Assembly: GCA_963758025.1 (NCBI GenBank)
Contig: CAVWUA010000009.1
Span: 196,018 to 260,017, forward strand
Length of the DNA: 64,000 nucleotides
From: CAVWUA01 sp963758025
GTDB lineage: Bacteria; Planctomycetota; Planctomycetia; Isosphaerales; Isosphaeraceae
Direction of reading: 5' to 3'
The position numbers were made by a program, and so were the translations under genes. Below are positions 9,254 to 20,292 of the stretch, one piece after another. Below the pieces are notes generated by a model. It was given only the letters and a program-made list of their open reading frames with translations. It made no database searches and was not told the origin of the DNA. Positions within the stretch are counted from its first letter, which is position 1. The number at the start of each line of letters is the position of its first letter.

Positions 9254-9796
9254 ATGCAAGACATCCCACAATACGCATTCTGGATCGTCTCGGCGGTTCT
9301 GGTGGAAGCAGCGATCATTGATGGCCTGAAGCTGCGCGTACCGAACTGGCTGACCTACCACCTGGTGTTGAGCGGGCTGGCGCTGGCCGTCTGGTACGGC
9401 GGGGTGCACGGGCTGCTCTGGTCGGTTGCCGGACTGGCCGTTGGCCTGATGGTACTGATGCCGTTGTACGCGATCGGCGGCATGGGGGCCGGCGACGTGA
9501 AGCTCATGGCCGGCGTCGGCGCGTGGGTCGGTCCCGTGCTGACGTTCTGGGCCTTCACCACGTCGGCGATCGTCGGCGGCGTGATGGCGGTGGGAATGGT
9601 CCTCTGGACACGGAGCCTGGAGCAGCACACCGCCCAGTTCCTCTCCATTGGCCGGGAGATCCTCTCCGTCCGCAACCCGGTGCTGCTCTCCGGGACCGCC
9701 GCGGAGCGGAAGCCGTCGATGCTGCTCTTGCCCTATGGCATTCCGATCGCCGTTGGCACGATCGGCTACTTCGCCTGGATGGGATTGCTCTTCTGA
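9254..9796 (+). CDS. tadV: TadV/CpaA-type prepilin peptidase (A24)
   Basis: Inner-membrane aspartic peptidase that removes the leader of Flp pilins. At 180 residues it has the short TadV/CpaA form without the N-terminal methylase domain. The two catalytic aspartates are seen in IDGLKLRVPNW (near residue 23) and in the GxGD motif GMGAGDVKLM (near residue 80), set between hydrophobic helices. The position directly after two Flp pilins, and before cpaB, supports the role. The gene is intact, and the ATG at 9254 is the first in the frame. Confidence 0.9.
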   Translation: MQDIPQYAFWIVSAVLVEAAIIDGLKLRVPNWLTYHLVLSGLALAVWYGGVHGLLWSVAGLAVGLMVLMPLYAIGGMGAGDVKLMAGVGAWVGPVLTFWAFTTSAIVGGVMAVGMVLWTRSLEQHTAQFLSIGREILSVRNPVLLSGTAAERKPSMLLLPYGIPIAVGTIGYFAWMGLLF

Positions 9797-9848
9797 AGCA
9801 CGCCGATGAGCCAAGACGGCGTGATTTCTCTAACTGGAGGAGGAGACG

Positions 9849-10891
9849 ATGTTCGGCCGCTCGGGATTCATGATGTTGATCGCGATCGTCTGCGGCCTGG
9901 CCGCGATGTACGGGCGCGCGCAGATGATGGCCAAGGAGACGAAGGAGATCCCCACGCGCGAGGTTCTCGTGGCCGCCCGCGACGTGAAGGTTGAGGAAGT
10001 GCTTCAGCCCGACATGGTCAAGGTGGTCCGGATTCCGGTTCCGCAGGTTCCGGCCGGATCGTTCGCGTCGTACAAGGACGTCGCCGAGCGCTGGGCCCGC
10101 ATCCCGCTCCTGGCCAACGATCCGATTCTGGACGCCAAGCTCGCGCCCAAGGGGCGCCGGTGGGACTCCTGCCACGAATTCCGAACGGCATGCGGGCCTT
10201 CGCGATCGAGGTCAACGAGCAATCCGGCGTGTCCGGATTCATCATGCCCGAGCACCGGGTCGATGTCATCCTGGCCGTGACGAAGAACGGGGGCACCTCC
10301 GAGCGCGCCGAGATCATCTTGCAGAACGTGCTCGTCCTGGCCGCCGGTCAGTTGACAACCCGGCCCGAGGACAAATCGGTGCAGGTCCGCACCGTGACGC
10401 TGGCCCTGACCCCCGATCAAATCAACGCGCTGGTCGCGGCCCGGACCCGCGGGACACTCACCCTGTCGCTCCGGGGCCTGAACGACAACGAGTTGATGAA
10501 GCTGCCGGAACCGGAGGTCGTGGCGGTAGAGGAAGAGGAGGACGAACTGAAGGTCAAACCCGCCCCCACGCCGCCGCCCCCGGTCGCCGTGGCGGTCACC
10601 GCGCCGCCGCCTCCACCGCCCACGCCGAAACCGCGTCGCCATATTTATATTTTCCACGGTCCATCGTTCGTGGAGCCGGTCCCGGTCTGGCAACACGAAC
10701 TCGCGCAACCGGCGGTGGCCCCCACAAGCCAGCCAGCCCTGGCCACGGCGGCCCCGGGAGGTTTGACCGAGGTCTCCGACGGTGACGGAGCATCCCCCGC
10801 GTCTGACCCATCGGAGGCGGAGGCTGGCGATGCCGACGAGCCCCCGTTGCAACCGGCCCGGAGTCTGCCCGAGGTCGCACCGCCCCACTGA
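9849..10891 (+). CDS. cpaB: CpaB/RcpC-type Flp pilus assembly protein with proline-rich tail, one frameshift
   Basis: Periplasmic Tad pilus assembly protein. The start at 9849 is preceded by GGAGGAGGAG. A membrane anchor (FMMLIAIVCGLAAMYG) is followed by the SAF domain (EIPTREVLVAARDVKVEEVLQ) and the CpaB core (MRAFAIEVNEQSGVSGFIMP, EHRVDVILAV). After about residue 220 comes an unusual tail: acidic, then a run of Pro-rich segments, then HIYIFHGPSFVEP and an Ala/Pro/Glu-rich end. The frame breaks near 10152; one extra G in the GGGG run restores LAPKGAPVGLLPRIP. Corrected length is about 347 residues. The CpaB/RcpC family normally works with an outer-membrane secretin, but none is encoded nearby. 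Confidence 0.88.
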
Positions 10892-10968
10892 CCGCCCGGA
10901 ATGAGCCGCTCATCCTTCCGGGGAGCGGCGAAATCCCACAAAACGCGACATTTCATGGGAATTCACTT

Positions 10969-12166
10969 ATGAAAAGTACGATCCGGGCCCTCCTGGTCGA
11001 TCCCCAAAGCGCGACGCGGCAGACTGTTCAGAATCTCCTGGGCGGGCTGGGGACGATCTCCCCTTTGAGCGAATGTCTGTCCTACGCCGAGGCCCCCGCC
11101 GCCATCGAGCGTTCCCAGCCCGCGCTGGTGCTGATCGGCATCGACGCCGATCCGGACGGTGCCATCGCGATCATCCAGGAGCTTGTGCGGAACCGGCCCG
11201 ACCTGGGCATCTTGCCGCTGGGAACGGCCAACGACGGGAACACCCTGATCCGGATCATGCGCGCCGGCGCACGCGAGTTCCTTCAATTGCCCACCAGCCC
11301 GGAGGAGCTTGGCGGCTCCATCGAGCGGTTGATGGCGCAGGTTCAGCCCGTGGTGAAGGCGCCGGAGACAACCTCCGAATCGAAAATCATCTCGGTCATC
11401 GGGGCGGCGGGCGGAGTCGGCTGCACGAGCCTGGCGGTCAACCTGGCGGTCGAGCTGGCGAAGGACCCCGAGCATGAGGTGGCCCTGGTCGATTTCGACC
11501 TTCTGCTGGGGGCGACCGACGCCTGTCTCGACCTGATGCCCGACCACACGCTTTTTGACGTCGCCCGGAACGTCGCGAGGCTCGACCCGATGTTGTTGAA
11601 GCGCTCGCTGACCCGACACGGCTCCGGGGTCCACGTCCTGCCCAAACCGATCTTGATGGAAGATTGCGCCAAGGTGGACCCCGACGCCCTGCGCACGGTC
11701 CTGACGATGCTCAAGGAGGAGTTCCCGCTCGTCACCGTGGACCTGAGCAAGAGCCTGCAAACGTCCGACTTCCTGGCGCTGGATCTGTCGGACGTCATCC
11801 TGCTGGTCGTCGTCCTGGAGCCGGCCTGCCTGCGCAACTCGGCCCGTCTGCTGGACCTGCTCCGCCAGTTCGAGACCCTGGCCGGACGGATCCAGGTCGT
11901 GGCGAACCGGGTCGGAGGGAGTGATTGCGAGGTCGAGCCTGAAGAAGGCCGAGGAGACGCTCAAGACCCCCATTCCCTGGCAGATCCCCCACGCATCGAA
12001 GATCTTCGACGCCGCGCGATCCAAAGGGGTTCCGCTGGACGTCGAGGCCCCAGGCAGCCGCGCCCACCGGATCATCAAGGAACTGGCCCGCACCCTGGCC
12101 GTCGGCCCCGCCCTGAACGACCGCAAGACCTCCTACCTCGGACGCATCGCCGCGTCCTTCTTCTGA
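10969..12166 (+). CDS. cpaE: CpaE/TadZ-type pilus localisation ATPase, one frameshift
   Basis: MinD/ParA-like cytoplasmic protein that places the Tad machinery in the cell. Residues 1-120 form a receiver-like domain (TIRALLVDPQSATRQTVQNLL) without the usual phospho-acceptor context. The ATPase domain follows with a deviant Walker A (GAAGGVGCTSLAVNLA) and VALVDFDLLLGATD. The frame shifts near 11935 in the last third; dropping one G there joins VANRVGGSDCEV to SLKKAEETLKTPIPWQIP, and the protein ends at 12166 with about 398 residues. It lies between cpaB and tadA in the usual order. Confidence 0.87.
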
Positions 12167-12311
12167 TCCATCCCGCTCCTCGCTCGATTCTCACACGCCT
12201 TAACCATTCGCGTTCTATATCCCTTACATGGAGTGACCTCGCATCGACGAGCCGCTTGGAACGCGCTACCCGAGAGGTTCGGCGCGACTGCCGTAGGAGG
12301 AGGACTTGACC

Positions 12312-13820
12312 ATGTTCAAGGGAATTGCTCGATCGCCATTCGGCCCCCGCCCGGCGACCGAGATGCCGAAGCCGAACGAGAACCCGGCTCCGGAGATCGA
12401 GAACGGGACCCGCGCGGAACTCCCACCGGCAGCACAACCACTGCCCCAGACGCCCGCCCCGCCGCCCCCTCCGCCGACGCTGCAATCCGCCCCGCCACCG
12501 CTTGCCGATCGCAAGGAATCCCGGGCGGAGCCGGACCCCCTCGTCGAGAAATACGAGGCGCTGAAGCGGACCATCCACATGCGTCTGGTCGATCGCCTCG
12601 ACCTGAACCGCATCGGCGAGATGGACCCCAACGTCCTGCGGAACGAGATCCGGGGCGTCGTGGAAACCCTCTGCGACACCGAGAACCCGCTTCTGAACCG
12701 CGACGAGCGGCAGAGGCTCGTGAACGAGATCCTCGACGAGACCTTCGGGTACGGGCCGCTGGAACTGCTGCTCAAGGACGAAGAGATCGGCGATATCATG
12801 ATCAACGGGCCAAAGAACATCTTCATCGAAAAACGCGGCCGCATTCAGAAGTCGCAGGTCGTCTTCCGAGACAACGACCACCTGTTGCAGATCATCGACC
12901 GGATCGTCTCACGGGTCGGCCGTCGCGTGGACGAGACGAGCCCGATGGTCGACGCCCGGATGTCCAACGGCTCGCGGTTCAACGCGATCATCCCGCCGTT
13001 AGCCCTCGATGGCGCGGTGGTGACGATCCGGCTTTTCGGCTCGAAACCGCTGGGCAAGAACGACCTGCTGCGGTTCAAGGCGTTCACGCCCGAGATGCTC
13101 GCCCTGCTCGAAGGGGCGATCAAGGCGCGGCTGAACATCATCATCTCGGGAGGTACCGGCTCGGGCAAAACGACGCTTCTGAACACCCTCTCCAGCTTCA
13201 TCCCCGATGGCCAGCGCGTCATCACGATCGAGGACGCCGCCGAGCTTCAGCTCCAGCAGGACCACGTCGTGCGGCTGGAAACGCGCCCGCCGAATATCGA
13301 GGGCCGGGGCGGGGTCACGGCGACCGACCTGGTCAAGAACGCCCTGCGTATGCGGCCCGACCGGATCATCATCGGCGAGTGCCGAGGCGCCGAGACGCTC
13401 GACATGATCCAGGCGATGAACACCGGCCACGAAGGCTCGATGACCACCGTCCACGCCAACACCCCGCGCGACGCTCTGTCCCGTCTGGAAACCATGATCA
13501 GCATGGCCGGCCTGGAACTGCCGATCCGCGCCTTGAGACAGCAGTTCGCCAGCGCCGTGGACCTGATCATCCAGGCCAACCGCCTCCAGGGCGGGCCTCG
13601 CAAGGTGACCAGCATCTCCGAGGTCGTCGGCATGGAAGGTGATACGATCATCATGCAAGAGATCTTTAGCTTCCGGCAACACGGGATCGACCCGAACGGC
13701 CGCGCATTCGGCGAGTTCATCTCCACCGGCATCCGGCCGACGTTCATGGACCGGCTGGAGTCCTCCGGCTGCGATCTTCCGACCGAGCTCTTCCGGCAGC
13801 GCGTGCTGCTGAAAGATTGA
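12312..13820 (+). CDS. tadA: TadA/CpaF secretion ATPase
   Basis: Hexameric cytoplasmic ATPase that powers Flp pilus assembly. A proline-rich N-terminal region of about 75 residues precedes the conserved part. The family signature is complete: GYGPLELLLKDEEIGDIMIN, Walker A GGTGSGKTT near residue 280, the Asp box (ITIEDAAELQL), the RPDRIIIGECRGAETLDMIQ Walker B region and the His box (GSMTTVHANTPRDAL). AGGAGGA ends about eight bases before the ATG at 12312. At 502 residues it is slightly longer than usual because of the N-terminal extension. The gene is intact. Confidence 0.95.
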   Translation: MFKGIARSPFGPRPATEMPKPNENPAPEIENGTRAELPPAAQPLPQTPAPPPPPPTLQSAPPPLADRKESRAEPDPLVEKYEALKRTIHMRLVDRLDLNRIGEMDPNVLRNEIRGVVETLCDTENPLLNRDERQRLVNEILDETFGYGPLELLLKDEEIGDIMINGPKNIFIEKRGRIQKSQVVFRDNDHLLQIIDRIVSRVGRRVDETSPMVDARMSNGSRFNAIIPPLALDGAVVTIRLFGSKPLGKNDLLRFKAFTPEMLALLEGAIKARLNIIISGGTGSGKTTLLNTLSSFIPDGQRVITIEDAAELQLQQDHVVRLETRPPNIEGRGGVTATDLVKNALRMRPDRIIIGECRGAETLDMIQAMNTGHEGSMTTVHANTPRDALSRLETMISMAGLELPIRALRQQFASAVDLIIQANRLQGGPRKVTSISEVVGMEGDTIIMQEIFSFRQHGIDPNGRAFGEFISTGIRPTFMDRLESSGCDLPTELFRQRVLLKD

Positions 13821-13935
13821 TGTATTTTCAGATTTACGAAATATTTTATGCTATGATGGCTGATGAACGAAACCGCCGCCGTTCGTCCATTCGCCTTGAT
13901 CGCTCAATCGATGATCGACTTTCTCGGAGCTTCCG

Positions 13936-14903
13936 ATGGACACTAGTTTGCTCCCGATTCTGATCGGTGTCGCGGTGATCGCCCTGTTCGTTCTGGTGAG
14001 CCTGGTGCTGGTGAAAACGCCCGGCTCGGTCGCGGAAAGGCGGCTGGACGACCTCTCGGGCAAGCGGAAGGCGAAGGAAAAGGCGGACCGGGTGGCGGAT
14101 ATGCTGCTGCGACCGCCGGCGATCAACCTGGGCAAGGCCTTCGCGGACCGTATTCCGAACCTGGAGGGGCTGAACCGGCTGTACGAACAGGCCGACGTCG
14201 GATTCGACTTCAAGCAATTTCTGGCCATCGCCGGCGGCCTGTTCGTGGTCGGAGGGGGCCTCGGGCTGGCCATGGGGCAACCGCTGCCCATCGTCGCGGT
14301 GGGTGCGGCGCTCCTCGGAATCCTTCCGTTCTTCTGGCTCGTGCTGCGCAAGCGGGCAAGCGGATCAAGAAGTTCGTCTCGCAGATGCCCGACGCCCTGG
14401 AACTGATCGGCCGGGCGTTGCGGGCCGGGCACGGCCTGGCCTCGGGGCTGAACGTCGTGGCCGAGGAGATGGCCCCGCCGATCGCTCAGGAGTTCGGCCG
14501 GGTGTACGAGGAGCAGAACCTCGGCATCTCGCTGGAGGACGCGCTGCGAGGGCTGGCCGATCGCGTACCGACGATGGAGGTGCGTTTCTTCGTCACGGCC
14601 GTCGTGATCCAGCGGGCCACCGGCGGCGACCTCGCCGAGATCCTCGACAAGATCGGCCGGATCATCCGCGAGCGGTTCCAGATCCTCGGCCAGGTTCAGG
14701 CCCTGACCGCCGAGGGGCGGCTCTCCGGCGTCGTCCTGCTGGCCCTGCCGCCCAGCCTGCTGGCATTCATCTACATGACGAACCCCGATTACGCCAGCGC
14801 CCTGTTCACAACCTCCGCCGGAACGAAGCTGCTCATCGGCGCGGCGGTCTTGCAGGTGATCGGTGCACTCGCAATCAAGAAGATCATCACGATCAAGGTA
14901 TGA
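13936..14903 (+). CDS. tadB: TadB-type pilus assembly platform protein, one frameshift
   Basis: Inner-membrane platform protein of the Tad apparatus (T2SSF domain). It begins with a membrane helix (LLPILIGVAVIALFVLVSLVL), has a helix pair at 95-135, and then the T2SSF domain (MPDALELIGRALRAGHGLASGL, RATGGDLAEILDKIGRIIRERF). The frame breaks near 14358: one missing base between CGGGC and AAGCGG joins WLVLRKRA to KRIKKFVSQMPDALEL. Corrected length is about 322 residues, typical of TadB. It is followed after seven bases by tadC. Confidence 0.9.
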
Positions 14904-14910
14904 ATCTGCG

Positions 14911-15850
14911 ATGAACGGTGAACTTCTGGTCCCGATCGCGGCCTTCCTGGCGATCGCCCTGGGCATCTGGGGCGGACTTACGCGCCGTCGCCGAGCGACG
15001 CGCGCGTGCGGCCGACCGGCTCGAACGACTGGTCAAGGCCACGGCGCAACGTACCGGGCCGACCGCGCTGACAAAGCGGCAGGATCGGATTCAGGCGATC
15101 GTGGCCAAGGCCGCCCCCACGCTGTCCAGGCCGCTCCAGCCAAAGAACGAGGCGGAGGTCGGCAAGATCCGCCTGAACCTGCTCAACGCCGGGTTCCGCG
15201 GCGAACAGGCGGTGACGGTCTTTCTGAGCTTGAAGTTCCTCTCGCTCCTGGTCGCCATCGGTATCGCGGTCCCGATCGCGTACGCCCGCTACGGGTTCAC
15301 GACCTCGGGAATCTCGGCGATCGTCGCGGCCGGCGGGCTGGGTTTCTACCTGCCCGGCATCATTCTGAACCAGATCAAGAAGAAGCGGATGGAGGCGATC
15401 TTCCTCGGGCTGCCCGATGCGCTCGATCTGATGGTCGTCTGCGTCGAGGCCGGCCTGGGGCTCGACATGGCCATGCGGCGGGTGGCCTCGGAACTCGTCG
15501 AGTCCTGCCCGCAAATGTGCGAGGAGCTGGCCATCTCCAACTTCCAGGTGCAGATGGGCCGCGCGCGCAAGGACGTCCTTCACGATCTCGGCCAGCGCAC
15601 GGGCGTTCCCGACGTGCGGGCCTTGGCCGCCATCCTGATCCAGGCCGAGCGGTTCGGTTCGAGCATCGCGACGGCCCTGCGCGTGCAGTCGGATTCCATG
15701 CGGATGCGACGCCGACAACTGGCCGAGGAACGCGCGGCGAAGACGGCCGTGCAACTGATCTTCCCGCTCGTGCTGTTTATCTTCCCGGGCATCTTCGTGG
15801 TCCTCGTCGGACCGGCAGGCATCCAGATCGCCGAGGCACTCGTCAAGTAA
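14911..15850 (+). CDS. tadC: TadC-type pilus assembly platform protein, one frameshift
   Basis: Second inner-membrane platform protein of the Tad apparatus, also with a T2SSF domain. The ATG at 14911 starts the helix LLVPIAAFLAIALGIWGG. The frame shifts near 14978; removing one T gives GLRAVAERRARAADRLERL, and the rest continues in one frame to 15850. The domain core is LPDALDLMVVCVEAGLGLDM, with QAERFGSSIATALRVQSDSM and a C-terminal membrane helix pair (FPLVLFIFPGIFVVLVGPAG). Corrected length is about 312 residues. Having both tadB and tadC is typical of the system. Confidence 0.9.
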
Positions 15851-15892
15851 GACCCTGGTTTACACCATACGACCGGGGCGAGAGTGATCGCT

Positions 15893-16243
15893 ATGCGTAA
15901 AACGTCACGAATCAATCTGGACGATCTCATTTGCTCGGCACGCCGACCCCGATGGCCCGTCCGCAAGGTCCTGATCTGGACCTTGGGATTGGCGATCAGC
16001 CCCATGGTCTATGAATCTTCGCTGGTCATCCTGGCCCGCTGGCACGCCATCTGGGGGCAGGTCATCACCGTCCGCACCCCAATCATCGACACCGTCGGCT
16101 CAATCGGGGCGCAGGGCATCCTGATGGTCCGCCTGACGTCCTCCAACTTCTTCCGCAGCGTGCCCTGGGACCCGACCCTGGTCATCAGCCTGGGCTTCTT
16201 CTGGGGCCTCGTCGGGGCGCTCGTCTTGCGGAAATGCCGATAA
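15893..16243 (+). CDS. Small membrane protein at the end of the Tad operon
   Basis: Protein of about 116 residues with two or three hydrophobic segments (VLIWTLGLAISPMVYESSLVILA near residue 27 and LVISLGFFWGLVGALVL at the C-terminus). A GTG at 15884 is an alternative start. It begins 42 bases after tadC on the same strand, so it may belong to the Tad operon, but no Tad family motif is visible and the function is unknown. Confidence 0.6.
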   Translation: MRKTSRINLDDLICSARRPRWPVRKVLIWTLGLAISPMVYESSLVILARWHAIWGQVITVRTPIIDTVGSIGAQGILMVRLTSSNFFRSVPWDPTLVISLGFFWGLVGALVLRKCR

Positions 16244-16276
16244 GATCCGACCCCTGTCGGGTAAGTCTTACCCCGG

Positions 16277-17338
16277 TCACGAAGGGCGGTCCTGCTCGTC
16301 GCGATCGTCCCGCTTGAAAAGATCGTCATGCCGCTTGATCCGACCGGCGCGGGCGGCCTCCAGGAAGGGGGCGACGGGGCGGACGATCGTGGTGGCGCTG
16401 TCTCCCCGGACCCGCGCCGGGTGCGGGATCTCGCGGGTGCTCGTGCGCACGAGCAACGCACCGTCGGCCCAGGGCAGCCGCGCGAGGTTCTCGATGTAGC
16501 GGTCGAACTGGCCGTTGCGCAGCAGGAAGAATTCGACATCGGAGACGTAGAGCAAGGCCACCGCCAGGCCGCGATCGCGGAGCCAGTTGGCCAGGCGGGG
16601 CAGGGCGGTCTTGCCGGCGAAATCGCCGACCAGGGGGAGAACCCGATCCCCGTTCTCGACCTCTCGCACGGCCTGGTAGAACGACTCGCGAGCGAGCATG
16701 TGGGCGGGGCGGCCCTGACGGTCCGTCGTGCGGATCAACTCGCCGAAGGTCGGATAGATCGGCAGCGCCAGAAACCGCGCGTCCATGCCCGGCCCGGCCA
16801 GCCGGGCCTGGATCGTCGCCAGCTCGGCCCACTCGTCGTCACGGACGACCCCCAGAGGTTGAAGCACGCGCTGAACCTCGGCGACCGTCGCGTCGAGCCA
16901 TTCCCGATCCAGAGGCTGCCGGTCAAAGGCCGCGACGATCATCTCGGCGTCGGGCGCGTCGCCAAGCCGATCCCGGTCAGGCCGTCGCGCGGTCAGGCGG
17001 GAGAGATACGCCACCCGGTCGGGCGCGAGGCCGAACAGGGCCTTGTGCAGCAGGTGCAGCAGCAGATTCCGCCGCCGGAAGTCGAGCACGAAGGCCAGGG
17101 CGGGCCGGGAATGGGCAATGTACGTCAGGTTCTGGTCGGGACCGACCCCCAGATAAACGCCCCCCTTCGGCACGCGCCTCGCCAGAGTGCCGCAAACGCG
17201 GGGGAACGAGTCCTCGTTGGTGATCAGGTTGTCGGCATGAGGCCCCGACTCGTCTGCCGACAACGAACGGATCAATTCGCCGAACGTGAGATCACGCCCC
17301 GGAAAGAGAATCTCTTGAAGTCGCGTCGGCAGGGTCAT
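16277..17338 (-). CDS. LIC_10091-family protein
   Basis: Cytoplasmic protein of 353 residues resembling the uncharacterised LIC_10091 family. Recognisable stretches are NEDSFPRVCGTLARRVPKGG, VYLGVGPDQNLTYIAHSRP, FVLDFRRRNLLLHLLHKALF and, in the second half, YVSDVEFFLLRNGQFDRYIENL. The GVGPDQN segment and the acidic FVLDFRR strand resemble the nucleotide-binding region of Rossmann-like methyltransferases, but no activity is established. It lies 57 bases downstream of the kinase gene on the same strand and might be in the same transcript. The gene is intact. Confidence 0.75.
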   Translation of the reverse strand: MTLPTRLQEILFPGRDLTFGELIRSLSADESGPHADNLITNEDSFPRVCGTLARRVPKGGVYLGVGPDQNLTYIAHSRPALAFVLDFRRRNLLLHLLHKALFGLAPDRVAYLSRLTARRPDRDRLGDAPDAEMIVAAFDRQPLDREWLDATVAEVQRVLQPLGVVRDDEWAELATIQARLAGPGMDARFLALPIYPTFGELIRTTDRQGRPAHMLARESFYQAVREVENGDRVLPLVGDFAGKTALPRLANWLRDRGLAVALLYVSDVEFFLLRNGQFDRYIENLARLPWADGALLVRTSTREIPHPARVRGDSATTIVRPVAPFLEAARAGRIKRHDDLFKRDDRDEQDRPS

Positions 17339-17395
17339 TCGCGCGGTTCCGTTTCGATCGAGAGAAGAACAGCCGTGGCCGATGGTTCCCCCGGC

Positions 17396-20259
17396 TCAAG
17401 GGGCGATCTCCGGCGCCGACGACTCACGGTCCTCCATGCGAACCAGAAGGTCCGCGTACTGCAACGAGGTATCCACAATCATCGCGCGGAGGTGAGGATG
17501 GTCGGGCTGGACCTGGTGGACCTGTTCCAGTTCCTCCAGCGCGGCTTCCAGCAGCGCGCGGGCCTCGCGTGGTTCCCCGCGCTCCTCGAGAATCGCGGCG
17601 AGCGACTGCTGGAGCAGCGCGAGCCAGATTCGGTACGGGAGCGCTTCGGGAAAGCGCAGGGCGAGCTGAGCCTGAAGGTCGAGCGCGTCCCGGAGCCTCT
17701 GCTCGGCCTCCTCCGGGCGTCTGTCCCGTTGTGACAGATGGGACAGTTTGTGGAGGATGTGGACCTGCGAGAGGGCGTACTCGGGGACGTTCGGATGCTC
17801 GGCGACCAGCCGCGCGGCGATTTCCAGGGCCGCCAGCAAGCGCGGCTCGTTGAACGCGCGGTCGTCGAGGCGGGTCGGCGTCCGGTGCTCGGCGATGTTC
17901 GCGTAGGCTTCCGCCAGGTCGTAGCGGTACTCCGGAACGGCCGGATAATCGTCCACGAGCGATTCGAGGATCGCGCAGGCGCGATCGTCGGACGTGACGC
18001 CCGCCTGCGGATCAAGCGGCTCCACCAGGGCCGCGAGGTCCCGGTAGGCGCGGGCCAGCAGGTGCCGGAACTCGGGACGGCGGGGGTAGTCGTTCCCCAG
18101 ATCGGTCAACAGCGCGATGCTCGCCTTTACCTCGTCCGACGCCGCCCGTGGATCGAACGTCGGGCGCGGATCGCGCGGCGGGGGCGGACCGGCACGGCGC
18201 GGCGGAGGAGGCGGGAGCCCGGGGCGGTGCCATTCGATCGTGCCGAGAAAGTAATGCGTGCGGGCCAGTTCGTAACGCACGTCGGCCGAGGGTTCCGGCA
18301 CCTCGCGGAGCGTGGCGAGCGCCTTGAGGTAATCGCCACGCTCCCGGCTTTTGTCGTCGAGCGCGCGGGCCAGACGGCCCTGCTCGTTGAAGATCCGGGC
18401 GATCTCGTAGGCATACGCGGTCGCATCACCCGACTCGTCGCGGAGCCGCTGATAGGCGGCCAAGGCCCGTCCATAAGCGATTTCGGCCTGGTCGATGTGG
18501 CCGAGCCGCTGATGGATCGCGCCGACGCGGCGGTTGGCGTCGGCCACCCGGGGCCGCAGCTCCGCGCTGTCGCCGGCCTGGTCGGCGAGCCGATCGTAAA
18601 ATGTGACCATATGCTCCAGGAGTGCCGCCGCTTCCTTCGAGAGCACCGGCTGGACGCCGACCTCGATCACCGAGCCGCCGGCATCGACCAGGCCGACCCC
18701 GGCGGACGGGAGCCCCCGTGCGGGGGCGAACCGCTCGAAGACCTCGTCCAGCGCGTCGATCGAGAGTTGCGAGACGGCCTCGGCCTTCTGCCGCTGGCGC
18801 GTCTCCTCGCCAAGTGCCTGGTTCGCCAGCGCGTTGGCCTTCCGCGTCTGGACGTACCCGGCGGAGGCCACGACCGCGACCAGGATCAGAAGCGCCAGGG
18901 CGGTTCCCGACAGGGCGGCCACGGCCCGGTTGCGACGTCCCCAGCGCCAGACGTGCTCCATCCAGGTGATCCGACGCGCCCGGATCGGGCGATTGTCGAG
19001 GAACAACCGCAGGTCGGCGGCCAGCGCCGCGCCGTGCCATAGCGATGCTCCGGGGCCGGGGCGATCGCCTTCAGGACGATCGTCTCCAGGTCGCGGGGAA
19101 TCCGGCGGTCGAGTACCCGGGGCCTCGGCGGCTCCTCCCGCGTGATACGCCGGATCAGTTCCTGGCGGTCGCTCGTCGCGAACGCGGGGCGGAGCGTGAG
19201 CAGTTCGTAGAGGGTCAGGCCCAGACTGTAAAGGTCGCTCCGGGCATCACAACGTCCCGCGAACCGTTCGGGTGCCATGTAGCGCAAGGTGCCGGCGAGG
19301 TCCCCCGAGCGGCTCACGTCGTCGCATTCCAGGGCCTTGGCCAGACCAAAGTCGGTGATCCAGACGACCCCCTGAGAGTCGAGCAACAGGTTGGCCGGCT
19401 TGATGTCCCGGTGCAGGGTTCCCTGCGCATGCGCGTAGTCGAGCGCCTCGGCCACCTGGGCGCCGATCCGGGCGACGCTCTGCCAGTACGGGCCCCCGGG
19501 GCTGCGCGGCACGGTCGGTTCGACGCGCTCGCGTGACGACGGCGCGGGGGGTTCCCGTCCCCCCCGATCATCCGCGCCCTTCTCATCGTCCGGCAGGGAG
19601 TCGCTCAGCAGGGCGAGGGCCACGCCCGTCACACCGGAGCGTTCGGACCGGGGCTGGTCGTCCTCGTGCAGGCGCCGCAGCTCGTCCAGAATGCGGTCGA
19701 GCCCCACGCCCCGGATGTACTGCATGACGTAGTAGTGGCAGCCGTCGTGCTCGCCGATGCCGAAGACGGGGACGATGTTCGTGTGGTGCAGCTTGGCGGC
19801 CGTCCGGGCCTCACGGCGGAAGCGGTCGAGCTGCTTCGAGTCGAGCAAGGTGGTCCTCGGGAGGATCTTGACCGCGACGAGCCGTCCCAGCGATTCCTGC
19901 TCGGCCTCGTACACGATCCCCATTCCGCCCCGGCCGATCTCCCGGATAATCCGGTAATCTCCCAGACCGTCGAGCGGGTCGAGGCCGGGCAGCACGCGCC
20001 CCGCGGCCGAGCGCTCGCGGTGGGGTTTGCGGCGCTCCATCGCGGCGATCGTCGGGAACAGGGCGCGGATCGCGTCGGCCAGGTCCGGGTGCCGCGCCGC
20101 GTAGTCGTCGATCGACGGCCGCTCACCCCGGCGGAACCGGACGAGAAACTCATCGGCCAGAACCTCGACCGGATCGCGGTCCGTCGGCAAGCCGTCGGCC
20201 CCCGCCGCCGGCTCCACGTCCGCTTCCGTTGGCTGGCGGCGCGTCTCTCTGAAATTCAC
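17396..20259 (-). CDS. Ser/Thr protein kinase with transmembrane helix and TPR tail, one frameshift
   Basis: Hanks-type kinase of about 954 residues after correction. The kinase domain has the Gly-rich loop IGRGGMGIVYEAEQ (near 108), the catalytic Lys in VAVKIL (Lys131), the loop HRDIKPANLLL, DFGLAK and YMAPER. A roughly 60-residue Pro/Arg/Asp-rich insert sits between the N- and C-lobes, after RRLHEDDQPRSER. One membrane helix follows (ALSGTALALLILVAVVASAGYV), then a TPR-like region to the C-terminus, including a Pro/Arg-rich patch. The frame breaks near 19032, just after EHRYGTAR; one added G restores ALAADLRLFLDNRPI. It begins 33 bases after an ECF sigma gene, the classic planctomycete sigma/kinase pair, and may act as its sensor or anti-sigma partner. 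Confidence 0.9.
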
Positions 20260-20292
20260 GACGAAGGCTCCCGACAGCCCGGAACGGACACC

